Below are positions 1 through 10,255 of a DNA stretch of 64,000 nucleotides, one piece after another (positions within the stretch are counted from its first letter, which is position 1; each line of letters begins with the position of its first letter). The stretch is from Roseovarius sp. SCSIO 43702 (GTDB taxonomy: Bacteria > Pseudomonadota > Alphaproteobacteria > Rhodobacterales > Rhodobacteraceae): the NCBI RefSeq assembly GCF_019599045.1, contig NZ_CP080623.1, forward strand, positions 84,501-148,500, given 5' to 3'. Both the position numbers and the translations under genes were made by a program. The notes under the pieces were generated by a model, which saw only the letters and a program-made list of their open reading frames with translations, was not told the DNA's origin and ran no database searches.

Positions 1-541
1 TATGCGGTACCGGCCGCGCCTCCCGCTCCATCTGGCGGAATATGCTCTCGGCGATGTTGTTGTTGCCCCTCCAGTCCGTCGCCCGCTCGGCATGAAGGAA
101 CTGGTCCATGAAATATCCGCCCGTTTCCCGCGCGAGCGCGACCGCCGCATCATGCATCTCGGGCGCGCTGTCGACGAAATGACACTCGCCGCCGTTGAGC
201 GTGATGTTGGCGATCTTGCTCTGCGCCGTGCTCTTGGGCATCACCGCGATGAAGCGCAGCCCCAGCATCCGCGCGAAATACGCCTCCGACACCGCCGTGC
301 TGCCCGAGGACGCCTCCACGATCACCGTCTCCGGCCCGATCTTCCCGTTGCACAGCGCATAGAGGAAAAGCGACCGCGCCAGCCTGTGCTTGAGACTGCC
401 GGTCGGATGGGTGCTCTCGTCCTTGAGGTAGATATCCACCCCCTCGAGCTTCGGCAGATCGAGCTTGAACAGATGCGTATCCGCCGAGCGGTGATACTCC
501 GCCTCGATCTTCGCCACCGCGTCTGACACCCAACTGCGCAT
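1..541 (-). CDS. PLP-dependent cysteine synthase / cysteine desulfhydrase-like protein (partial, C-terminus cut by window edge)
   Basis: Reading leftward from an ATG at 541, the first 180 codons of a fold-type II PLP enzyme are present and the rest lies outside the window. The start is supported by GAGGAG a few bases upstream. The N-terminus [20 protein letters not shown] is typical of the cysteine synthase family proteins found in Rhodobacterales. The Schiff-base lysine lies in [11 protein letters not shown] (near residue 50), and the substrate-binding loop is [13 protein letters not shown]. Family members either make cysteine from O-acetylserine and sulfide or run as L-cysteine desulfhydrases (Cds1-like). 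The sequence seen does not decide between these, so no symbol is given. Confidence 0.85.
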   Translation of the reverse strand, partial: MRSWVSDAVAKIEAEYHRSADTHLFKLDLPKLEGVDIYLKDESTHPTGSLKHRLARSLFLYALCNGKIGPETVIVEASSGSTAVSEAYFARMLGLRFIAVMPKSTAQSKIANITLNGGECHFVDSAPEMHDAAVALARETGGYFMDQFLHAERATDWRGNNNIAESIFRQMEREARPVPH

Positions 542-758
542 TGTCGCACTCCTCGAAGGTTCGGTTGTGGCTCTATCATTCGGGGGATGGGTGAGGAAGG
601 GCGGGGAGCGGCTTTGCTCCCCTTGCGCTCGATGTATGTGGTCTCAGCTCTTGGCTATTGGAGTGAAAGCTACTTTACGCCCAAAGCAGCAGATGCCGCG
701 GATTACAAAAAAGTCGGCTTTTCACCCAAGTGCTTTGGTGCCCGTCCGATAAGAATGT

Positions 759-1580
759 CTAATCAGTTTGGAAAAAGGTTTCTGGAAACCCTGAAGCTTT
801 GACGGCATCCCGCCGATTTCGAAAAGATACAAAGTCGTCCATGATGTCTCCAAGTTGATCTGTGATTGTGAACAAAAACCCGTCTTGAGTTTCCGCTGTG
901 TTTACGACCATATCTTTAAGGCTTCGTCGGTCGTACTGACCATCGAAGTTGGACCCCAGCCATGTAGCCCAGGTCAGTTCCGGAAGTTGACGGAATGTCT
1001 TGAGATTGGGGTCGCCCGGCCCCGGAGGTCTACGAATTCCATATGGATCAATACTGTAAGTAAATGCCTGCTGACCGTGGATTCCTTCCCGTTGATAGAG
1101 CGAACGTTTGTCGGGACCGAACCCGGATGTTTCGTCCGGGCAATATAGGTGAAGCATTCCATGCGCTGCCTTTGTCAGAAGGCAGAGTCGTCGAAACAAT
1201 TCAAGCCAATCTACGCGTGCGCGCCATTCAGAATGCAGTACCAAAGCCTCCGCTTGGTTCGAGAATTTGATACCACGGTGTATGATCTTGCCTTTGTTTT
1301 TGATTGCAGACCGGCGTGTCCATTCCACGCCCATGTTAATACCCGTCGATTCACGTTTCCCGCACCGCCCTTGCGAGGTGTAAATCTGCCGGTCATTTCG
1401 CCAAAGTGCAGCGAAGTCCTCGATTGACGTCACACTCGCCGACAACGTCCCAAGCCATCCTGCCCGTTGCGGTAATAGTCGCGGCTCAATTTGACTGATC
1501 AGTGAATAGAGGTCTGCTCCAAACCCATCAGAGTTCAGATCATGAAAGGTCGTCAAAGCGAGAATGACATACGGCTTCAT
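759..1580 (-). CDS. Hypothetical protein, low-GC outlier; possible orphan immunity-type protein
   Basis: This encodes 273 residues if it starts at the ATG at 1580 (MKPYVILALTTF). An in-frame ATG at 1604 would add eight residues, and neither start has a convincing ribosome binding site. There is no signal peptide or membrane segment. The protein is rich in Trp, Arg and Phe, with a C-terminal stretch LPELTWATWLGSNF followed by FTITDQLGDIMDDFVSFRNR. I do not recognise the family. The single-domain, Trp-rich, cytosolic layout loosely recalls immunity proteins of polymorphic toxins, but no toxin gene is nearby and this is only a guess. The gene and its flanks (about 541-1856) are visibly richer in A and T than the rest of the window and the codon choice differs, which suggests acquisition by transfer. 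Confidence 0.6.
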   Translation of the reverse strand: MKPYVILALTTFHDLNSDGFGADLYSLISQIEPRLLPQRAGWLGTLSASVTSIEDFAALWRNDRQIYTSQGRCGKRESTGINMGVEWTRRSAIKNKGKIIHRGIKFSNQAEALVLHSEWRARVDWLELFRRLCLLTKAAHGMLHLYCPDETSGFGPDKRSLYQREGIHGQQAFTYSIDPYGIRRPPGPGDPNLKTFRQLPELTWATWLGSNFDGQYDRRSLKDMVVNTAETQDGFLFTITDQLGDIMDDFVSFRNRRDAVKASGFPETFFQTD

Positions 1581-1786
1581 GGCGATGTGTCCACAGACGC
1601 GCATCTAGTTAGTATTTTCATTGAAGAGCATCCAAATCAGTCTGGCAGCAAAATGCAGCTATCAATGGGGCCTCTCAAGGGAGAAAGCAGATTGTTTCCC
1701 CAGAAACCTTTCAAAGCTAACGTTGCTTTTCGCAGCGTATACGTCTGCTCCGTCTCGCAAAGCTGACTTTCTCCACCTTCAAGTAA

Positions 1787-1818
1787 AAGAGCCGCGAGGC
1801 TCTCACCCCGCGGCTCTT
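1787..1818 (-). terminator. Terminator downstream of clpB
   Basis: A perfect 10-bp stem (AAGAGCCGCG paired with CGCGGCTCTT) with a 12-base loop lies about 40 bases beyond the clpB stop codon. Read on the minus strand it is followed by TTTTACTT. The other strand is also T-rich after the stem, so it may act weakly in both directions. Confidence 0.65.
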
Positions 1819-1855
1819 CTTCTTGGCTTAAAAACTCACATTACGACGCACGCCG

Positions 1856-4474
<2,619 letters not shown>

Positions 4475-4554
4475 CCCTATCTCCTTTGTCCAAGCGTTAC
4501 CCCGGGCGACGCACCCAATCTTAGGCATGCGTCTTTCGGGAACCTCGGAATGTC

Positions 4555-4583
4555 AGATGGGCAGCGCCGGGACGATGTTCAAG
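4555..4583 (-). promoter_or_regulatory. Sigma-32 (RpoH) heat-shock promoter of clpB
   Basis: On the minus strand CTTGAA (4578-4583) is followed after exactly 15 bases by GCCCATCT (4555-4562). This matches the RpoH consensus CTTGAA-N13-17-CCCCATNT at 13 of the 13 defined positions except one. It lies about 80 bases upstream of the clpB start, where a heat-shock promoter is expected. Confidence 0.7.
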
Positions 4584-4705
4584 CATTCGTGATCGGGTTT
4601 CCGGGCCATTCGGAACAAAATCGAATCGGTCGCCGTTAAATTCTTCGAAACGTCCCCCATCTATGCAGGAACGGGACGTTTCCCGTGAGCAGGAGGACCA
4701 TATCG

Positions 4706-5020
4706 ATGCAGATCGAAAAGATAGAATTTGATCAGGTGCGGTATAATCCCGAGGTTGGGGCCTTCGAAACCCTCATCCGTGTCCGGGAGGAAGGTCGCAC
4801 ATACAGCTATCCCACATCCGTGACCGCTACTCTTTACGAGGAGTTCGACGTGATCGCGCGCCGCCTCACCGAACGCGCGGCAAAGGCGCATCGCGCCAAG
4901 GTGCCGGGCCTTCACGCCTCGCGCCCGACGACAAGCGCCGATTACCAGGCCCGCGTCGCCGAGATCCTCGCGGACGGCACGATCTGGCCCAGGCGCGGCG
5001 GCCCACGCATCGCGGCCTGA
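4706..5020 (+). CDS. Small conserved hypothetical protein (104 aa), paralogous to the next gene
   Basis: The product is cytosolic, 104 residues, with no signal peptide or membrane segment and no family I can name. The start MQIEKIEFDQVRYN is preferred because AGGAGG lies 9 bases upstream of this ATG; a GTG at 4685 would overlap that site. The N-terminal half looks like a small beta sheet (alternating hydrophobics in KIEFDQVRYNPEVGAFETLI) and the C-terminal half like a basic helix. The next gene begins with a similar pattern (MLIRKIRFDHLKFH), so the two may be an old tandem duplication. They precede pyrF in the same direction and may be cotranscribed with it. Function unknown. Confidence 0.75.
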   Translation: MQIEKIEFDQVRYNPEVGAFETLIRVREEGRTYSYPTSVTATLYEEFDVIARRLTERAAKAHRAKVPGLHASRPTTSADYQARVAEILADGTIWPRRGGPRIAA

Positions 5021-5116
5021 AGGGCCTGTCCGACATATCCGGCCCGAACCTCCCTGATGGCTTTGCCTTTCAGGACGCCCAGGGTCTCGCGCCGCAGGCG
5101 GGGTTCCCCTGACACC

Positions 5117-5386
5117 ATGCTCATCCGCAAGATCCGTTTCGACCATCTGAAATTCCATTCCGCTGACGACGACCACCGCGCCGTGGTCATCTTCACCACC
5201 GATCGCGGCTCCATCTCGCTTCTGGCCCGCGCGCCCCTCCCCTCGGGGGCGGCGAGGCAGGAGGTTGCCGTCGAACTCGTGCGCGATGCGGTGCGTCAGG
5301 TGCGCCGGATGCCCGAGTTCCGGCAACGGCACGAGGATGTCGGGCTCGCCCCCGACGCGCTTCCGTCCCGGTCCACCATGGCTTGA
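5117..5386 (+). CDS. Small conserved hypothetical protein (89 aa), likely paralogue of the preceding gene
   Basis: The start ATG at 5117 gives MLIRKIRFDHLKFHSADDDH, which aligns by eye with the start of the preceding gene (hydrophobic-Lys-Ile-x-Phe-Asp pattern). An in-frame ATG at 5057 adds a poorly conserved-looking basic extension and was not used. No strong ribosome binding site is visible, so translation may be coupled to the upstream gene. There is no recognisable motif, signal peptide or membrane helix. It ends 54 bases before pyrF. Its role is unknown; the position suggests cotranscription with pyrF but nothing ties it to pyrimidine synthesis. Confidence 0.65.
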   Translation: MLIRKIRFDHLKFHSADDDHRAVVIFTTDRGSISLLARAPLPSGAARQEVAVELVRDAVRQVRRMPEFRQRHEDVGLAPDALPSRSTMA

Positions 5387-5440
5387 CGGCTCCCTCTCGC
5401 CTGTCCAAAACGGCGCGACCCCGCATGATAGGATCGCGCC

Positions 5441-6142
5441 ATGTCCCACACCCCCCCGGATGACCGCCTCATCGTCGCCCTCGATCTGCCGAACGCGCTC
5501 GAGGGGCTGAAACTGGCCGACACGCTGGGCGACACGGTCGGCTTCTACAAGATCGGGCTGGGGATGCTCACGGGCGGCGGCCTCGCGCTCGCCAACGAGC
5601 TCAAGCAGGAGCACGGTAAGCGCATCTTCCTCGACATGAAGCTCTTCGATATCGGTGCCACGGTAGAAGCCGCCGTGCGGGGCCTCGCGCAGTTCGACCT
5701 CGATTTCCTCACCGTCCATGGCGACCCGCACGTGGTGCGCGCGGCGCGCGAAGGGGCGGGCGGGTCGGGGACCAAGATCCTCGCCGTGACGATTCTCACC
5801 TCCCTCGACCGCGACGACCTGGACGCCGGCATGATGCGCGCGGGCGACATCCCCGACCTCGTCGCCGAACGCGCCGGCCGCGCCTTCGAGGCCGGCGCCG
5901 ATGGCGTCATCGCCTCTCCGCAGGAAGCCGCGATGATCCGCGCGCTGCCGCAAGCCGCGGATCGCCTCATCGTCACCCCCGGCGTGCGCCCATCGGGCAG
6001 CGATCTCGGCGATCAGAAGCGCGTCGCCACCCCGGCACAGGCCATCGCCGACGGGGCCGACCATATCGTCGTCGGGCGCCCCATCTGGTCCGCCGCCGCG
6101 CCGCGCGCCGCCGCCCGCGCCATCCTCGCCGAATTGCCCTGA
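5441..6142 (+). CDS. pyrF: Orotidine 5'-phosphate decarboxylase
   Basis: This enzyme catalyses the last step of de novo UMP synthesis, decarboxylating OMP without any cofactor. The 233-residue product has the family signature with the catalytic Asp-Lys-Asp set in FLDMKLFDIGATV (D65, K67, D70), the substrate-binding N-terminus IVALDLPNALEGLKLAD, and a C-terminal phosphate-binding part (VTPGVRPSGSDLGDQKR, ADHIVVGRPIW). The length is normal for the bacterial group I enzyme. TAGGAT a few bases upstream can serve as the ribosome binding site. Two short related genes of unknown function lie directly upstream. Confidence 0.96.
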   Translation: MSHTPPDDRLIVALDLPNALEGLKLADTLGDTVGFYKIGLGMLTGGGLALANELKQEHGKRIFLDMKLFDIGATVEAAVRGLAQFDLDFLTVHGDPHVVRAAREGAGGSGTKILAVTILTSLDRDDLDAGMMRAGDIPDLVAERAGRAFEAGADGVIASPQEAAMIRALPQAADRLIVTPGVRPSGSDLGDQKRVATPAQAIADGADHIVVGRPIWSAAAPRAAARAILAELP

Positions 6143-6156
6143 TCCTCGCCCCGTGA

Positions 6157-6228
6157 CGACGTTAACACGGCGTTAACCTTCGCACCGACGTGATACCGAC
6201 GTGGATACCGACGTTGGGAGCTCGGCGT
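6157..6228 (+). repeat. Cluster of CGRCGT direct repeats between pyrF and dinB
   Basis: Six direct copies of CGACGT or CGGCGT start at 6157, 6168, 6186, 6197, 6209 and 6223. Three of them are extended to ACCGACGT (6184-6191, 6195-6202, 6207-6214). Spacings are 11, 18, 11, 12 and 14 bases, so several copies lie on the same helix face. The first two copies overlap the TTAA-N7-TTAA box at 6162-6176. Confidence 0.6.
6162..6176 (+). promoter_or_regulatory. Candidate CtrA-binding site upstream of dinB
   Basis: TTAA (6162-6165), seven bases, TTAA (6173-6176) followed by CC. This is the full CtrA consensus TTAA-N7-TTAA known from alphaproteobacteria. It lies about 125 bases before the dinB start and just after the pyrF stop. 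Match is by sequence only. Confidence 0.5.
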
Positions 6229-6251
6229 TTACCCCCTCTTTATCTGTTCAG

Positions 6252-6270
6252 ACACCACAAGATCTGGTGT
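6252..6270 (+). promoter_or_regulatory. Inverted repeat upstream of dinB
   Basis: ACACCA (6252-6257), seven bases, TGGTGT (6265-6270), a perfect 6-bp dyad 31 bases before the dinB start. Possible operator. No Rhodobacter-type LexA box (GTTC-N7-GATC) was found here. Confidence 0.35.
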
Positions 6271-6301
6271 AAACTGGCCGCAACCAACCCAAGTGCATGT
6301 C

Positions 6302-7558
6302 ATGCCCGCCTTCTGCCGCGACTGTTTCTCCACCGCGCCCGCCGGCCCCGGCCGTTGCCCCTCCTGTGCAAGCCCGCGCGTTCTGTCCCACCCCGAGCTT
6401 TACGACCTCTCCATCGCACACATGGATTGCGACGCCTTCTATGCCAGCGTCGAGAAACGCGACAATCCCGAGCTTGCCGACAAGCCGCTGATTATCGGGG
6501 GCGGGCGGCGCGGCGTCGTGTCGACGGCCTGCTACATCGCGCGCATCCGGGGCGTCCGCTCCGCGATGCCGATGTTCCAGGCGCTCAAGCTCTGTCCCGA
6601 AGCCGTTGTTCTCAAACCCAGAATGGAGGTCTATGTGGGCGTCTCGCGCCAGATCCGCGCGATGATGGAGGATCTCACGCCATCGGTCGAACCCCTCTCG
6701 CTGGACGAGGCGTTCATGGACCTCACCGGCACAGCCCGCCTCCACGGTGCGCCGCCCGCCGTGATGCTGGCGCGGCTTGTCGCGCGGATGCGCAGCGAGC
6801 TGGGCGTCACCGGCTCGATTGGGCTCAGCCATAACAAATTCTTAGCGAAGGTCGCGTCTGATCTCGACAAACCGAGAGGATTCTCCGTGATTGGCAAGGC
6901 CGAGACAGCCGATTTCCTGCGTGACAAGCCCGTGCGCCTCATCTGGGGCGTGGGACAGGCCGCGCAAGCCTCGCTCGACAAGGCCGGCATTCGCACCTTC
7001 TCCGATCTTCTGCGGTGGGAGCGCACGGACCTCGTGGCGCGCTTCGGGTCCATGGGCGACCGGCTCTGGCATCTGGCCCGCGGCGAAGACCGGCGCCGCG
7101 TCGATGCCCGCGCGCCGGTGAAATCCATCTCGAACGAGACCACCTTCGGCGAGGATACCGCCGATGCCGACCTGCTCGACGGGCACATCTGGCGCCTGTC
7201 CGAGAAGGTGAGCGATCGCGCCAAGGCACGCCGCCTCGCCGGTCGCGTCGTGACGCTCAAGCTCAAGCGCGCGGATCATTCGCTGATCACCCGCCGCGCG
7301 GCCCTGCGGGACGCGACACAGATGGCCGACACGATCTATCGCCGCGCCCGCGCTCTTTTCGACCAGGTGGATCATGCATCGCCCTACCGCCTGTTGGGCG
7401 TGGGCATCTCCGATCTGGTGAGCGAGGGCGCCGCGGATCTCTCTGGCGACCTGCTCGACCCGGGCGCGCGCCGCCGCAGCGAGGCCGAGCGGGCAACCGA
7501 CGCGATCCGCCAGCGTTTCGGCGAGAACGCGATCCTGAAGGGCCGGTCGCTGCGTTAA
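6302..7558 (+). CDS. dinB: DNA polymerase IV (Y-family) with N-terminal zinc ribbon
   Basis: This is an error-prone translesion polymerase of 418 residues. Residues 5-22 form a CxxC-N10-CxxC zinc ribbon (C5, C8, C19, C22) ahead of the polymerase; such an extension is seen in Rhodobacterales DinB and not in the E. coli enzyme. The catalytic carboxylates are in MDCDAFYASVE and SLDEAFMDLTG, followed by the thumb (helix-hairpin-helix GVGQAAQASLDKAG) and little-finger domains. The C-terminus ends ILKGRSLR, with no obvious QLxLF clamp-binding tail. The start is the ATG at 6302; a GTG nine bases upstream is also in frame. The upstream gap holds a CtrA-type box, CGRCGT repeats and a dyad, so regulation is probably not simple. 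Confidence 0.95.
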   Translation: MPAFCRDCFSTAPAGPGRCPSCASPRVLSHPELYDLSIAHMDCDAFYASVEKRDNPELADKPLIIGGGRRGVVSTACYIARIRGVRSAMPMFQALKLCPEAVVLKPRMEVYVGVSRQIRAMMEDLTPSVEPLSLDEAFMDLTGTARLHGAPPAVMLARLVARMRSELGVTGSIGLSHNKFLAKVASDLDKPRGFSVIGKAETADFLRDKPVRLIWGVGQAAQASLDKAGIRTFSDLLRWERTDLVARFGSMGDRLWHLARGEDRRRVDARAPVKSISNETTFGEDTADADLLDGHIWRLSEKVSDRAKARRLAGRVVTLKLKRADHSLITRRAALRDATQMADTIYRRARALFDQVDHASPYRLLGVGISDLVSEGAADLSGDLLDPGARRRSEAERATDAIRQRFGENAILKGRSLR

Positions 7559-7566
7559 CGGTCTCT

Positions 7567-8433
7567 TTACTCGGCGGCCAGGGGCCGTTCCTCGCGCCGC
7601 TGGCCGATCTCGACCAACTCGGCCAGAACCGACCGCAGGAGCGCCTTGAAGGCGTCGAAATCGGCGTTGGGCCGGATGCGCGTCTCGTCCATGTAAAGCG
7701 CGCGGTCGATCTCGATCTGGATCGCGTGACGCCCCCGCGCGGGCCGTCCGTAGGTCTGCGTGACATAGGCTCCGGCGAAGGGCGAATTGCGCGCCACGAC
7801 AAGGCCCGCCCTCCGGAACGCCGCCTCCACCCGGTCCACGATTCCCGACGCGGCCGAGGCGCCGAACCGGTCGCCCAGCACAACCTCCGGCCGCGTCTGA
7901 CCGCGCTGGACAACCGCGTCCATCGCTTCATGCGGCATCGAGTGGACGTCGAGCAGGATGGCTTCGCCAAGCTCGGCCACCGCCTTGTCCAGCTGGCTCT
8001 GCAACACCCGGTGATAGGGCCGCCAATACCGCTCGATACGCCGCTCCGCTTCCTCGCGCGGGATCTTGCCCGAGTAGATCGGCTGCCCGTTCGCCACCAC
8101 CCGCGGAATCACACCGAGCCCCGAGGCCACCCTGGGGTTGTGACCCCCGGGGCGGACATTCGTGATCAGCGCCGGATCCAACTCGTCCGCACCCCGGTTG
8201 AGGTCGATGAACGCCCGTGGCGCATGGGCGCACAACACCGGCGCCCCCATCGCGGGCGCGGCCTCCAGAAGCTGATCGACAAACGCGTCCTCGGACGACC
8301 GGATCGCCACCTCGTCAAGCCGCGACTGCGCGAGGAACCAGCGCGGATAGTCCCGCCCGCTATGGGGCGAGGCAAAGACGACGCTCGTGGTCCTGGTCGC
8401 AGGCTCTGAAAGGTGATAGGCGCGTCTCGGCAT
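7567..8433 (-). CDS. N-formylglutamate amidohydrolase family protein
   Basis: The 288-residue product belongs to the FGase family, zinc-dependent hydrolases that release formate from N-formylglutamate (histidine degradation) or act on related N-acyl amino acids. Family marks are VVFASPHSGRDYP near the N-terminus, FIDLNRGADELDP, the PIYSGKIPREEAERRIERYW segment, and the metal-binding LLDVHSMPHEAMD. No hut genes lie nearby, so the physiological substrate is unclear. The gene is convergent with dinB (stop codons 8 bases apart) and stands alone. Confidence 0.88.
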   Translation of the reverse strand: MPRRAYHLSEPATRTTSVVFASPHSGRDYPRWFLAQSRLDEVAIRSSEDAFVDQLLEAAPAMGAPVLCAHAPRAFIDLNRGADELDPALITNVRPGGHNPRVASGLGVIPRVVANGQPIYSGKIPREEAERRIERYWRPYHRVLQSQLDKAVAELGEAILLDVHSMPHEAMDAVVQRGQTRPEVVLGDRFGASAASGIVDRVEAAFRRAGLVVARNSPFAGAYVTQTYGRPARGRHAIQIEIDRALYMDETRIRPNADFDAFKALLRSVLAELVEIGQRREERPLAAE

Positions 8434-8488
8434 CGGTCCTCCGGGTCTCGGCTCAGCATAGCGCGAAAAATTCGCCCTTCAAAAGCCC

Positions 8489-8517
8489 TTGATCACCTCC
8501 CCGACTCCTTTTATAGA
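8489..8517 (+). promoter_or_regulatory. Housekeeping promoter of the tRNA-Val/rpmJ unit
   Basis: TTGATC (8489-8494), 17-base spacer, TATAGA (8512-8517): a near-consensus sigma-70 promoter 73 bases upstream of the tRNA. Two hairpins (8530-8547 and 8545-8567) lie between the -10 box and the mature tRNA, in the part that would be removed as 5' leader. Confidence 0.75.
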
Positions 8518-8589
8518 CGGCGACGCTGCGGCGCGGTTTTCCGCGCCCCTCTTGTTTCGGGAGGGGCCTGGGACCGGGTCACGGACATC

Positions 8590-8664
8590 GGGCGATTAGC
8601 TCAGCGGTAGAGCACTTCGTTGACATCGAAGGGGTCACTAGTTCGATCCTAGTATCGCCCACCA
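8590..8664 (+). tRNA. tRNA-Val (anticodon GAC)
   Basis: The acceptor stem pairs GGGCGAT with ATCGCCC, followed by discriminator A and an encoded CCA (8662-8664). The D arm contains the conserved AGCTCAGCGGTAGAGC. The anticodon stem is CTTCG/CGAAG with loop TTGACAT, giving anticodon GAC. The T arm is CTAGTTCGATCCTAG. All arms pair properly. It is transcribed from the promoter at 8489-8517 and probably together with rpmJ. Confidence 0.97.
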
Positions 8665-8746
8665 TATTCACTGTTTCCGCCCCGCGCGGAAACGCCCGCA
8701 ACCACCAGGCGCTGGCCCGCGCCGCGACAGAAAGAGGAGAGGAACG

Positions 8747-8872
8747 ATGAAAGTTCGCAACTCGCTCCGTTCGCTCAAGAACCGGCATCGGGATTGCCGC
8801 GTGGTGCGCCGCAAAGGCCGCGTCTACGTGATCAACAAGACCCAGCGTCGCTTCAAGGCCCGCCAGGGCTGA
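8747..8872 (+). CDS. rpmJ: 50S ribosomal protein L36 (zinc-free type)
   Basis: A 41-residue, strongly basic protein, [20 protein letters not shown] continuing to [17 protein letters not shown] lies just upstream of the ATG. L36 sits in the large subunit near the base of the A site. Only one Cys is present, so this is the form without the CxxC zinc ribbon (YkgO-like), which in alphaproteobacteria is often the only L36. It follows tRNA-Val by 82 bases and ends at a strong terminator. It is easily missed because of its size. Confidence 0.95.
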   Translation: MKVRNSLRSLKNRHRDCRVVRRKGRVYVINKTQRRFKARQG

Positions 8873-8896
8873 GCCGCACACCGGACAACCGAAACG

Positions 8897-8919
8897 CCCC
8901 GCCTTCCGGCGGGGTTTTT
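8897..8919 (+). terminator. Rho-independent terminator after rpmJ
   Basis: CCCCGCC (8897-8903), TTCC tetraloop, GGCGGGG (8908-8914), then TTTTT. Textbook intrinsic terminator 24 bases after the rpmJ stop. Confidence 0.92.
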
Positions 8920-9013
8920 CTTTGCCCGAACCCGTCCCGACACCGCTTGCCGACCGCGTGGCCTTGGGCTTAGGTGGATCGCGTAACGGCCCATTCGCCA
9001 AGGCAGGCGCATC

Positions 9014-10255
9014 ATGGAACAGCACAAGAAGATCGTCGTCATCGGCGCCGGGATCTGCGGGCTCAGTGCCGCGATCTGGCTTCGCCGCGCCGGGCACCAG
9101 GTGACCCTGCTGGACAAGGAAGGGCCGGGCGCCGGCGCCTCCTTCGGAAATGCCGGGCTTCTGGCGCAATGGGCCATCGTGCCGGTCAACACCCCCGATA
9201 TCCTGCGCACCGGCCTGAAATACCTGGCCGATCCCAATTCTCCTCTCTTCATGCAGTGGTCGCATCTTCCGCGGCTTGCGCCGTGGCTTCTGGCCTATGT
9301 GCGTCACGGCCGCGGCGCCGGAGCGCAGCGCATGACCGATGGCCTCCTCCCCCTGGTCAGCGATAGCGTCGAGCAGCACCGCGCCCTCACCCGTGGCACC
9401 AGCGCCGAGCCCTTCATCGCCACCAGCGATCTCGCCTATGTCTACACCGACCGCGCGGCCTTTGACCGGGATGCCTATGGATGGGCCATCAAGCGGGCCG
9501 CGGGCTATATTCCGGAACTCATCGAAGGCGATGCCGTGCGCGAATTCGATCCGATGCTGGGGCCCGACATGCAATGCCTCGCCGTGCTGCGCGATCATGG
9601 CCATATCACCAATCCCGGTGCCTACATGCAGGTCCTCGCGCGGGTGTTCGAGGAAGAGGGTGGTACCCTGCGTCGTGCCACGGTCGAGGATATCACGCTT
9701 GCCCAAGGCCGGATCGCGTCAGTCGAGACCGACGAAGGGTCATTTCCGTGCGACGCGTGTGTCATGGCGGCCGGGATCTGGTCGAAACCCCTTCTGAAAA
9801 AGCTCGGGATCAAGGTGCCCCTCGAGCCCGAGCGCGGGTATCACCTGCATTTCTCGAAACCCTCGCAGATGCCACGCTGCCCCATGATGATCGCGGGGAA
9901 ATTCGCCGTGAACCCCATGGAACACGGCTTGCGCTGTGCCGGCACCGTCGAACTGGGCGGCATCACCAAGGGCCCCTCCCGGGCGCCGTTCAGGCTTATC
10001 CGGCGCCACGTCGGCAAGCTCTTCCCGAACCTCACCTATGAGAGTGCCGAGGAATGGATGGGCTTCCGTCCCTCGACACCCGACAGCCTTCCGCTGGTGG
10101 GTGAGATCGGATCGACCGGGGTTCATGCCGCCTTCGGGCACCAACATGTCGGCCTGACCGGCGGGCCAAGGACGGGGCGCTGGGTGGCCGACCTCATCTC
10201 GGGGCGCCACCCCAACATCGACCTCGCGCCCTACGACGCCAATCGCTTCAGCTGA
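9014..10255 (+). CDS. FAD-dependent oxidoreductase, D-amino acid dehydrogenase (DadA)-like
   Basis: A 413-residue DAO-superfamily flavoenzyme. The N-terminal dinucleotide-binding fold has VIGAGICGLSAA and the adenine-ribose acidic turn VTLLDKEGPGAGASFGNAG. The C-terminal half carries the DadA-like GFRPSTPDSLPLVGEIG and GHQHVGLTGGPRTGRWVADL segments that contact FAD. Enzymes of this group oxidise D-amino acids or related secondary amines to oxo acids and pass electrons to quinone; the true substrate cannot be told from sequence. The gene stands alone, and its last 8 bases overlap the end of the convergent FMN reductase gene. An ATG at 9014 without a strong ribosome binding site is the only sensible start. 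Confidence 0.88.
   Translation: MEQHKKIVVIGAGICGLSAAIWLRRAGHQVTLLDKEGPGAGASFGNAGLLAQWAIVPVNTPDILRTGLKYLADPNSPLFMQWSHLPRLAPWLLAYVRHGRGAGAQRMTDGLLPLVSDSVEQHRALTRGTSAEPFIATSDLAYVYTDRAAFDRDAYGWAIKRAAGYIPELIEGDAVREFDPMLGPDMQCLAVLRDHGHITNPGAYMQVLARVFEEEGGTLRRATVEDITLAQGRIASVETDEGSFPCDACVMAAGIWSKPLLKKLGIKVPLEPERGYHLHFSKPSQMPRCPMMIAGKFAVNPMEHGLRCAGTVELGGITKGPSRAPFRLIRRHVGKLFPNLTYESAEEWMGFRPSTPDSLPLVGEIGSTGVHAAFGHQHVGLTGGPRTGRWVADLISGRHPNIDLAPYDANRFS

Noticed and set aside
6241..6270. LexA box at dinB
   Set aside because: GTTC and GATC occur but 11 bases apart, not 7 as in the Rhodobacter box.
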